Source: DASRPD01 sp035646535
GTDB taxonomy: Bacteria > Actinomycetota > Acidimicrobiia > IMCC26256 > JANYLB01
Direction: 5' to 3'
Assembly: GCA_035646535.1 (NCBI GenBank)
Contig: DASRPD010000091.1
Coordinates: forward strand, 1 to 19,762
Length of the DNA: 19,762 bases
Both the position numbers and the translations under genes were made by a program. The notes below the pieces were generated by a model that saw only the letters and a list, made by a program, of their open reading frames with translations, ran no database searches and was not told where the DNA came from. How positions within the stretch are numbered: the stretch's first letter is position 1; each line of letters starts with the position of its first letter. Below are positions 14,392-19,762 of the stretch, one piece after another.

Positions 14392-14864
14392 CGACCAAGG
14401 CCGGGCGCGTCTACGTCGTTCGCCACGCCAAGGCCGGGAGTCGAAGCCGGTGGAACGGCGACGACCTCGAGCGGCCCCTCTCGAAACGCGGTCGGACGCA
14501 GGCTGAACGGCTGGTCGAGACGCTCGATGACGCAAGGCTGGGCACGATCGTGTCGAGCCCCTCCTTGCGCTGCCGCGAGACAGTCGAGCCGCTGGGCGCA
14601 CAGCGCCAACTGGCCGTGGTGACCGACGACCGCCTCGCCGAAGGCGCGGGGAGCGACGGTGCGTTGGTGCTCGTCGGTGAGCTCGCCGGGACCGGCGCCG
14701 TGCTGTGCAGCCACGGCGACGTGATCTCGGAGCTCCTCGACCGACTCCGGCGCACCGGCGTCGAGCTCGGCCGAGAGCCCACGTTCGAGAAGGGATCCGT
14801 ATGGGAGCTGACGGTCGGCCAGAAGAAGATTCGACGGGCGCGCTACCTGCCCCCCCGAGCGTGA
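14388..14864 (+). CDS. SixA-like histidine phosphatase, MutT1-like C-terminal half
   Basis: 158 residues from GTG 14388; GTGA overlaps the Nudix stop by 4 nt. The RHG-family catalytic motif is near the N-terminus (RVYVVRHAKAGSRSRW, nucleophile His about 13), and the second catalytic His is in AVLCSHGDVISELL. The motif SSPSLRCRETVEPL supplies another phosphate-binding Arg. These features and the short length match SixA/phosphohistidine phosphatase-like proteins. In mycobacterial MutT1 an equivalent domain follows the Nudix domain in one chain and contributes to degrading its diphosphate product. The coupled order suggests the two proteins act together. Dephosphorylation of a phosphohistidine protein is an alternative. 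Confidence 0.9.
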   Translation: MTTKAGRVYVVRHAKAGSRSRWNGDDLERPLSKRGRTQAERLVETLDDARLGTIVSSPSLRCRETVEPLGAQRQLAVVTDDRLAEGAGSDGALVLVGELAGTGAVLCSHGDVISELLDRLRRTGVELGREPTFEKGSVWELTVGQKKIRRARYLPPRA

Positions 14865-15397
14865 GCCCCGCAGCATCGGTCGACGAGCTCTGCGCGCTGC
14901 TCACGGCGGGGGCGGCGGTGGACGACGAGGAGCGCGTCGACATGTCGGCGCACAGCCTCCAGTGCGCGGCCGAGCTCGCCGGTCGAGCGCCGGATGACTT
15001 CGAGCTCCAGATCGCCGGGCTCGTCCACGACGTCGGTACCGTGCTCGATCCGAGCGCCATGGACTCCCACGCGGGGCGGGGAGGCGCCTACGTCGCCCCG
15101 TTGCTCGGCCGACGGGCCGCCCGGCTCGTCACTCGGCACGCCGATGCCAAGCGCTACCTGGTGGCCACCGAGCCCGACTACCGCACCCGGCTCAGCGCGC
15201 GCAGCCTCGAGACGCTCGTTCTGCAGGGTGGGGTGATGACCGACGCGCAGGTGCGGGCGTTCTCCGAGATCGACGACCTGGAAGCGGTGCTCGAGCTGCG
15301 GCGCGCCGACGACGCCGCCAAGGTGCCCGATCGGGTGGTACCCGGCCTCGACGCGTGGCGTGCCCACCTCGACCGGCTCTCGATCACACTGGGCTGA
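14861..15397 (+). CDS. PhnZ-like HD-domain diiron oxygenase (phosphonate degradation family)
   Basis: 178 residues from GTG 14861, with GTGA overlapping the phosphatase stop by 4 nt; an upstream ATG at 14801 is less likely. Metal-ligand residues of the PhnZ/TIGR03276 group can be matched: His-31 (AHSLQCAAELA), His-56/Asp-57 (LVHDVGTVL), His-70 (MDSHAGRGGAYV), His-93 (VTRHADAKRYLV) and Asp-151 (LRRADDAAKV). The string HADAKRYL...LSARSLETLVLQGG is especially typical of this group rather than of ordinary HD phosphohydrolases. PhnZ cleaves the C-P bond of 2-amino-1-hydroxyethylphosphonate oxidatively, giving glycine and phosphate. The C-terminus runs into a 14-bp repeat shared with the convergent phosphonatase-like gene. 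The substrate is inferred; the operon position behind polyphosphate genes is unusual. Confidence 0.84.
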   Translation: MSPAASVDELCALLTAGAAVDDEERVDMSAHSLQCAAELAGRAPDDFELQIAGLVHDVGTVLDPSAMDSHAGRGGAYVAPLLGRRAARLVTRHADAKRYLVATEPDYRTRLSARSLETLVLQGGVMTDAQVRAFSEIDDLEAVLELRRADDAAKVPDRVVPGLDAWRAHLDRLSITLG

Positions 15398-15421
15398 TCA
15401 CACTGCGCTGATCACACTGGG
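15382..15421. repeat. Three tandem 14-bp units at convergent gene ends
   Basis: GATCACACTGGGCT (15382-15395), GATCACACTGCGCT (15396-15409) and GATCACACTGGG (15410-15421). Each carries a TGA/TCA within TGATCA-type contexts. The first unit codes for the end of the PhnZ-like protein, the last for the end of the phosphonatase-like protein, and the middle one supplies the minus-strand stop. Confidence 0.85.
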
Positions 15422-16078
15422 CAGCTCGTCGATGCCCGCCAGGATGTGGGTGGGCGCCGCCGCCGCGAGCTGCTCGCGATCGTGGGCGCCCGTCAGCACT
15501 CCCGCCACGATCGCGGCGCCGGCCCGATGACCCGCGATGACGTCGTTCACGGTGTCACCGGCGACGGCGATCTCGTCGACCGCGTCGACCTCGAGGCGCA
15601 TGAGGGCGTGCAACACCAGGTCCGGATACGGTCGACCGCGAACGCCCGGCTCGGGGCTGAGGGACAGATCGACCACGTCCCGCCAACCGAGCACGTCCAT
15701 GACCTGCTCACGGGTCTGGCGCGAGAACCCTGTCGTGAGACAGATCCGCACACCCATGGCGCGCAACGCCGCGAGCGCGGTCGCCGCTCCCGGCAAGGGC
15801 TCGATCTCACCGCGGGAGACCGCAGCGTCGAAGGCCGTCTCGAACCGGCGGTTCGCCTCCACCGCTCGCTGCGAGTCGCCCTCGAAGATCGCGCCGAACA
15901 CGTCGATCTTGGATTGACCCATCGTGGCGCGCGCGTACTCGAGGTGTTGGGCGAGCTCGGTGGAACCGGGTTCGAACCCCATGCGCGCCAGTGCCTCGGC
16001 GAAGGCCGTCTCGACGACTCCTCCGTCGCGCACGGTCGTACCCGCCATGTCCAGCACCGCCAGCTTGATCACGCTCAT
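15398..16078 (-). CDS. Phosphonatase-like HAD hydrolase (TIGR03351 type)
   Basis: 226 residues from ATG 16078. The first HAD motif is VLDMAGTTV (nucleophile Asp-10), with Ala where most HADs have the second Asp, as in phosphonatase (DxAGT). The cap segment TMGQSKIDVF aligns with the PhnX region MGLLKIDH, so Lys-57 matches the Schiff-base lysine. The later motifs are LTTGFSRQTREQVM, an Arg in GRPYPDLVLHAL where most HADs have Lys, and VAGDTVNDVIAGHRAG. TIGR03351 proteins have these marks and are usually found next to TIGR03364 FAD oxidoreductases, which is the case here (ATGA overlap with the upstream gene). The proposed substrate is phosphonoacetaldehyde or its hydroxy form, with release of phosphate. 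It is convergent with the PhnZ-like gene, with abutting stop codons. Confidence 0.88.
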   Translation of the reverse strand: MSVIKLAVLDMAGTTVRDGGVVETAFAEALARMGFEPGSTELAQHLEYARATMGQSKIDVFGAIFEGDSQRAVEANRRFETAFDAAVSRGEIEPLPGAATALAALRAMGVRICLTTGFSRQTREQVMDVLGWRDVVDLSLSPEPGVRGRPYPDLVLHALMRLEVDAVDEIAVAGDTVNDVIAGHRAGAAIVAGVLTGAHDREQLAAAAPTHILAGIDELPSVISAV

Positions 16079-16984
16079 GGCTTCCTCTCATCGAACGTCT
16101 CCTCGGCAACCGCGGGCGACAACGTCATCCCTCGCCCACCCAGTCCGGTGATGACGACGACACCCGGCTCGGTCTCGACTCGAACGCACACCTCGGAGGT
16201 CGTGACCTGCGAGTACACACCCGCCCAGCGACGGCGAACGGGAGGAAGACGGGCGCCGAGCAGGGACTCGGCTCGGTCCAGAAGGTGGCGGAAGGGCCGC
16301 TCGTCGAGCGCGAAGTCGTACGGCTCCTCGTCGTGGTGGGTGTCACCAATGGTCAGCTCGCCGGACGCCCGTTGCGCGACGAGGAGCTGGGCTCGGAACC
16401 GGCCGACCACCGGATCGGGCGCGGGAAGGCCAGCCCGGCTCGGTAGGTCGAAGGCCGGGTAGTACCGCATCGAGTCGCCGTCGGCCACCGCGGTCGTCAC
16501 CCGCTCGGGATACGGCTCGGTCTCGAGCATCTGGAGCCGGCAGCACCGCTCGCGGCTCGACGATCGCGTCATGCGCGCAGAACAGCGAACCCAACAGCTC
16601 GCCGTGCAGAGCCGGGTTGCGGGAGCGAGTCTCGGCCGCGTCGAGCACCTCGACGCCCCGCTCGGCCGCGTCGGGCTGTTCCGTCAGCTCCTGCATGACC
16701 GCGAGCTCGGCCGGGTGTTGCGCGACCGTCAGCGAGCCGTCCGGCCGCAGCCCGACATCGGGAACTGCTCGGGCGAGCTCACTCCACAGCTCCCGGGACC
16801 GGAGCGCCAACGTGAGCTCGGAGCCGGGCGCGCGCCCGCTCACCCACACGAGCCCAAAGTTCCGCACCGATGCACCGCGAGGCTCGGTGTCCCCATCGAG
16901 GTGGGCGACGGAGTGACCGAGTCGGCGCGCTATCCACGCGTGCATCGTGCCGACGACACCGGCTCCCACGATCACCACCCGCAC
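16075..16984 (-). pseudogene. FAD-dependent amine oxidoreductase (TIGR03364-like), internal deletion with frameshift
   Basis: The 5' part, from GTG 16984, reads VRVVIVGAGVVGTMHAWIARRLGH (FAD GxGxxG motif), RGASVRNFGLVWVSGR and CAHDAIVEPRAVLPA. The 3' part, in another frame, reads RLQMLETEPYPERVTTAVADG, MRYYPAFDLPSRAG, GELTIGDTHHDEEPYDF and PPVRRRWAGVYSQ to TGA 16075. These are the two ends of a DAO-fold oxidoreductase of the type paired with phosphonatase-like hydrolases. By memory of the family's length (about 370), roughly 70-90 residues between them are missing. The join is at about 16535-16550, where CCGGC fits both sides, and it shifts the frame. The stop overlaps the phosphonatase-like start (ATGA). 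The intact enzyme is proposed to oxidise an aminophosphonate to the aldehyde. As written the gene cannot make it. Confidence 0.82.
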
Positions 16985-17028
16985 AACCCGAATCGTCCCG
17001 CCCCTGATGCCGAACCGCAACTCCACCC

Positions 17029-17051
17029 GTGAACGTTTGGTGTTCGTTCAC
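17029..17051. promoter_or_regulatory. GTGAACG/CGTTCAC inverted repeat, candidate RegX3/PhoP-type operator
   Basis: GTGAACG (17029-17035) and CGTTCAC (17045-17051) form a perfect 7-bp inverted repeat with a 9-nt spacer, between the divergent FAD oxidoreductase gene and surE. GTTCAC is the core of actinobacterial PHO-box/RegX3 sites, and a RegX3-like gene lies about 1.3 kb away. Known PHO boxes are mainly direct repeats, so the match is partial. Confidence 0.4.
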
Positions 17052-17083
17052 CGCAACGTTGCCGACGGAGCGCCCGCCGCCGG

Positions 17084-17089
17084 TAAGTT
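17084..17089 (+). promoter_or_regulatory. -10-like element of surE
   Basis: TAAGTT ends 7 nt before ATG 17097, again compatible with a leaderless transcript. The alternative view is that CCGGGG just before ATG is a weak ribosome-binding site. Confidence 0.3.
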
Positions 17090-17096
17090 CCCGGGG

Positions 17097-17876
17097 ATGC
17101 GGGTCCTGGTCACCAACGACGACGGCATCGGCTCGGCGGGGATCGTGGCCCTGGCGCGGGTCATGCACGAGGCCGGCCACGACGTGCTCGTCGTCGCCCC
17201 CAACAGCGAGCGCAGCGGCTCGAGTGCGGCGATCGGGCCGCTGCACCGCACCCCCGCGATCGGCGTCGCCGAGTGCTCATGGCCCGCGCTGGCCGACGTC
17301 CCCGTCCTCGCCATGGACGCACCACCCGCCACCGCGGTGTACGGGGCGTGCATCGGTGGGTTCGGGCCCGTGCCCGACGTCGTGGTCTCGGGAATCAACC
17401 CCGGGGCCAACACCGGCCACCTCGTGCTCCACTCCGGCACGGTCGGCGCTGCCCTCACGGCAGGAGGCCTCGGCGTTCCCGCCGTCGCCGCGAGCATCAA
17501 GTCGAGCGACTCCGGGATCTACGAATGGGACACCGCGGCACGTTTCGCCCTGGCGGCACTTCCCTGGGTCACCGAGGCCACCCAGCCGCCACGGGTGCTG
17601 AATGTCAACGTCCCGAACATCCCGTTCGGCGACGTCCGTGGCGTCGCCGAGGCCCGACTCGCGCCGTACGGCACCGTCTGGGCCGCGTCGGCGGATCACG
17701 CCGGCGGCGAGCTCCTCCTCGACTTCCGGGGCAGCGCCGTCACCCCCGAGCCCGATACGGACCTCGCGCTCATCGAGGCCGGCTACTGCGCCGTCACGCC
17801 CCTTCCCGTGCTCGAGCGCGCCCCATTTGCCGGCGTCGGCGCAGCCCTCACCCGGCACCTGGCACCCGACGGCTGA
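17097..17876 (+). CDS. surE: 5'/3'-nucleotidase SurE
   Basis: 259 residues, the normal SurE length. The N-terminus MRVLVTNDDGIGSAGIVAL carries the invariant NDDG metal-binding motif (Asp-8/Asp-9), and ATG 17097 places it exactly where the family has it; upstream in-frame codons would add unrelated sequence. Other signatures are VVAPNSERSGSSAAI (the Ser/Asn metal ligand region), VVSGINPGANTGHLVLHSGTVGAALTAGGLGVPAVAAS and VLNVNVPN. SurE is a divalent-metal-dependent phosphatase that releases phosphate from nucleoside monophosphates and can act on short polyphosphates. It is divergent from the FAD oxidoreductase gene and separated by 104 nt from the next small gene. Confidence 0.95.
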   Translation: MRVLVTNDDGIGSAGIVALARVMHEAGHDVLVVAPNSERSGSSAAIGPLHRTPAIGVAECSWPALADVPVLAMDAPPATAVYGACIGGFGPVPDVVVSGINPGANTGHLVLHSGTVGAALTAGGLGVPAVAASIKSSDSGIYEWDTAARFALAALPWVTEATQPPRVLNVNVPNIPFGDVRGVAEARLAPYGTVWAASADHAGGELLLDFRGSAVTPEPDTDLALIEAGYCAVTPLPVLERAPFAGVGAALTRHLAPDG

Positions 17877-17925
17877 CCGCACACGGGGCCTCCGGCTCAA
17901 GAAGTCGACGCCGAAAGCCGTTTCA

Positions 17926-17955
17926 TTGAACGGGGCCCGTGCCGTCGGGTAGCGG
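17926..17955 (+). promoter_or_regulatory. Possible promoter of the acidic hypothetical gene
   Basis: TTGAAC (17926-17931), an 18-nt spacer and TAGCGG (17950-17955), about 25 nt before GTG 17981. The -35 is good and the -10 poor. Confidence 0.28.
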
Positions 17956-17980
17956 CTCCCCGCGGATGGAGGATCCCGCT

Positions 17981-18388
17981 GTGAAGATCTCGGACCTGCT
18001 GGGCGATGCACCGGACGCCGCAGACGCGCCGGATTCGGACCTCCCGCCCTCCGACCCGACCAACTCGCCGACGCCGGACGACGAAACCTCGCCGACGGCC
18101 GCCCGCGCCCAGCTCGCCGAGATGGTGGCCGACATGGCGAGGCCGACCGGCGCGGCCGGCGAGATCGGGAGCGCGACCCCCTCGGATCCCGCCCTCGCGC
18201 CGCGTGACGACGGTGGGATCGGCGACCTCGCTGCCCTGATGGGTACACAAGGAACGATCGCCGAAGCCGAAGGTGGCGACTCCCCTGGCGTGCTCGAACC
18301 CGCGTTGGACGATCTTCTGCCCGCGGTCAGGAAGCGGACGGGTTCACGCGGGGCCTCTCGTAGCGGTAGCCGACGCCGCGGACGGTGA
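17981..18388 (+). CDS. Acidic, proline-rich hypothetical protein
   Basis: 135 residues. GTG 17981 is chosen because GGAGG (17968-17972) precedes it by 8 nt; an in-frame ATG at 17966 would overlap that site. The N-terminal half (VKISDLLGDAPDAADAPDSD and on) is rich in Asp, Pro and Ala and probably disordered. Two short amphipathic stretches follow (RAQLAEMVADMARP and GGIGDLAALMGTQG). The end is strikingly basic (RTGSRGASRSGSRRRGR), but that part overlaps the 3' end of the convergent response-regulator gene by 62 bp and may be a by-product of the overlap. I do not recognise the family. Codon use and the strong ribosome-binding site argue that it is real. Confidence 0.55.
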   Translation: MKISDLLGDAPDAADAPDSDLPPSDPTNSPTPDDETSPTAARAQLAEMVADMARPTGAAGEIGSATPSDPALAPRDDGGIGDLAALMGTQGTIAEAEGGDSPGVLEPALDDLLPAVRKRTGSRGASRSGSRRRGR

Positions 18389-19049
18389 CGATCCGCTCGG
18401 GTCGCGCCGAGTCGCTCTCGACCTTGGCCCGCAGCCGCTTCACGTGGACGTCGAGCGTCTTGGTGTCACCGAAGTAGTTCGGACCCCAAACCCTGTCGAT
18501 CAAGGCGTCACGGGTCAGGACACGGCCCGCGTGCGCCAAGAGCAGCTCCAACAGCTCGAACTCCTTCAGCGGGAGCGCGGTCAGCTCGCCGCGGACGAAG
18601 ACCTCGTGGCGGGCCGCGTCGAGACGGACGTCACCGACCTCGAGCAGCTCGCCCGGCGCGGCATCGGCGCCCCCCTCCACCGGACTCCGCCGCAGTCCGG
18701 CACGGACCCGAGCGACCAGCTCGCGCAGGCGGAACGGCTTCGTCACGTAGTCGTCGGCCCCGATCTCCAGGCCGACCACCGCGTCGATCTCGGCGTTGCG
18801 GGCTGACACCATGATGATCGGCACCCGAGAACGCGACCGCAGCTCCCGACAGACGTCGATCCCCGAGATCTTCGGCAACATCACGTCGAGCAGCACGAGT
18901 GAGGGGCGGGTGGCATCGAACCGCTCGAGCGCTTCAGCACCGTCGGCCGCGAGCACGACGCTGAAACCCTCCCGCTCCAATGCCACCGCCAGCGCCTCGC
19001 GGTACGACTGCTCGTCGTCGACGACCAGCACGGTTGGTCGCGTGGTCAC
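18327..19049 (-). CDS. regX3: Response regulator, RegX3-like (OmpR/PhoB family)
   Basis: 240 residues from GTG 19049. The receiver domain (about 5-118) has acidic pocket Asp-11/Asp-12 (VLVVDDEQ), phospho-acceptor Asp-55 (LVLLDVMLP), the switch Ser in IIMVSA and Lys-104 (YVTKPFRLREL). The winged-helix DNA-binding domain (about 135-230) has LPLKEFELLELLLAHAGRVLTRDALIDRVWG and KTLDVHVKRLRAKVE...IVTVRGVGYRYE. Sequence and pairing match RegX3 of actinobacteria, which responds to phosphate starvation together with SenX3. Its GTG overlaps the kinase stop (GTGA), so they are translated as a pair. The surrounding polyphosphate and phosphonate genes fit a phosphate role; that they are regulated by it is inference. 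Confidence 0.9.
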   Translation of the reverse strand: MTTRPTVLVVDDEQSYREALAVALEREGFSVVLAADGAEALERFDATRPSLVLLDVMLPKISGIDVCRELRSRSRVPIIMVSARNAEIDAVVGLEIGADDYVTKPFRLRELVARVRAGLRRSPVEGGADAAPGELLEVGDVRLDAARHEVFVRGELTALPLKEFELLELLLAHAGRVLTRDALIDRVWGPNYFGDTKTLDVHVKRLRAKVESDSARPERIVTVRGVGYRYERPRVNPSAS

Positions 19050-19762
19050 GATGCCTCCTCCGCCGGGCTCGAGGCGTCGAGCGGGAGGGTCAGCGTGAAC
19101 ATCGAGCCCTCGCCCTCGCTCGACCAGACCGTCACATCGCCCCCGTGGACGTCGGCGACATGGCGCACGATCGACAAGCCCAGGCCGGTGCCGCCCGTGG
19201 CGCGACTGCGCGCCCGGTCCACGCGGTAGAAGCGCTCGAAGATGCGCTCGAGGTCCCGGGCGGGAATCCCGATCCCGTGGTCACGCACCGCGATAATGGC
19301 CCGGTCGTCGTCACGGCCGACCGTGCACTCGATCGTGTGGCCGGGATCGGAGTACTTCACCGCGTTGTCGAGCAGGTTTGTGATGGCGCCGACGACCTGG
19401 CCCCGATCACACACCACGGCGAGATCCGGTGTCGCGTCGGTGACGAGCAGGGGTGTATCCGCCGCGTCAGCCTGAGCGCGCACACGATCGACTGCCTCGG
19501 TGACCAGCGCGGCCGCACCGACCGGAGTGCGCTCGAGTGACTCTTGGGTCTCGATCAGGCTCAAGTCGAGGAGGTCGTCGATGATCCGGGTCAGTCGGTC
19601 GGCCTCACGCAGCATGCGCGCCGCGAGCGGTTGGGTCACGGCGAGGTCGCCGCCCGACGCCATCGTCTCGGCCAGCAGCGCCAACGCGCCGATCGGCGTC
19701 TTCAACTCGTGGCTCACGTTGGCGACGAAGTCTCGACGGATGCTCTCGGTGCGTCGGGCCTC
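19046..19762 (-). CDS. senX3: Sensor histidine kinase, SenX3-like, N-terminus outside the window
   Basis: The 238 C-terminal residues are visible, in frame to the window edge (EARRTESIRRDFVANVSHEL...); the sensor/PAS and membrane part lies beyond 19762. H-box FVANVSHELKTPIGALALLAE carries the phosphorylated His. The ATPase domain shows the N-box (NLLDNAVKYSDPG), G1 (VRDHGIGIP), F-box (ERFYRVDRARS) and G2 (GGTGLGLSIVRHVADVHGG). The H-box is close to what I remember of mycobacterial SenX3. It should phosphorylate the RegX3-like regulator encoded immediately after it, with a 4-nt overlap. Confidence 0.9.
   Translation of the reverse strand, partial: EARRTESIRRDFVANVSHELKTPIGALALLAETMASGGDLAVTQPLAARMLREADRLTRIIDDLLDLSLIETQESLERTPVGAAALVTEAVDRVRAQADAADTPLLVTDATPDLAVVCDRGQVVGAITNLLDNAVKYSDPGHTIECTVGRDDDRAIIAVRDHGIGIPARDLERIFERFYRVDRARSRATGGTGLGLSIVRHVADVHGGDVTVWSSEGEGSMFTLTLPLDASSPAEEAS

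Noticed and set aside
14861..15397. A generic HD phosphohydrolase (HDIG/HD-GYP type)
   Set aside because: The extra His ligands and the HADAKRYL...LQGG pattern fit PhnZ-type oxygenases better; there is no GYP motif.
1..19762. CRISPR arrays, tRNA or rRNA genes, complete insertion sequences
   Set aside because: No regularly spaced repeats, no cloverleaf-like or rRNA-like segments, and no transposase with terminal repeats were seen by eye.

Overview
The window is very GC-rich and tightly packed, with strong G/C third-codon bias. GTG starts and 4-nt stop/start overlaps are common, and several genes appear to have a -10 hexamer only 6-7 nt upstream of the start codon, which suggests leaderless mRNAs. 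A SenX3/RegX3-type two-component pair, a DUF2342 (TIGR03624-like) protein, an Eis-type acetyltransferase and a ppk1 neighbourhood carrying Nudix and SixA-like phosphatase genes all point to Actinomycetota. A deep lineage such as Acidimicrobiia is my guess. I see no rRNA, tRNA, CRISPR array or complete IS element.

Layout. 1-2157: the 3' end of a fused siroheme decarboxylase (AhbA/AhbB- or NirDL-like), then a convergent SDR-family protein. 2158-4813: a small accessory-looking patch with a complete tyrosine recombinase preceded by direct repeats, two lipoproteins (the second with an unusual Cys-rich tail) and a small conserved-type protein broken by a +1 frameshift. 4844-6130: a DUF2342 protein whose HExxH motif reads HEVVR. 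6216-7689: a transcription-attenuation leader (peptide with F-G-W-Y-F, then competing hairpins and an intrinsic terminator) in front of a DAHP synthase gene that has lost its middle, followed by a short 3-hydroxyacyl-CoA dehydrogenase. 7741-10288: an Eis-type GNAT and an MFS transporter on the minus strand.

10390-15397 is a five-gene overlapping plus-strand operon: ppk1, a CYTH-CHAD protein, a Nudix hydrolase, a SixA/RHG phosphatase and a PhnZ-like HD oxygenase. Facing it are a phosphonatase-like HAD hydrolase and a TIGR03364-like FAD amine oxidoreductase, the latter interrupted by an internal deletion. After a divergent intergenic region come surE, a small acidic hypothetical gene and the regX3/senX3 pair, with senX3 running off the right edge. 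The right half therefore has a phosphorus theme: polyphosphate synthesis and binding, nucleotide clean-up, phosphonate C-P cleavage, nucleotidase activity and phosphate sensing.

The two most notable observations are the aromatic-amino-acid attenuator and the repeated gene damage. aroF-type DAHP synthase and the FAD oxidoreductase each lack a central block joined at a short shared sequence and out of frame. Two further genes (the 4459 small protein and the second lipoprotein) also look rearranged. This is either real gene decay or a property of the assembly, and read-level evidence would tell which.
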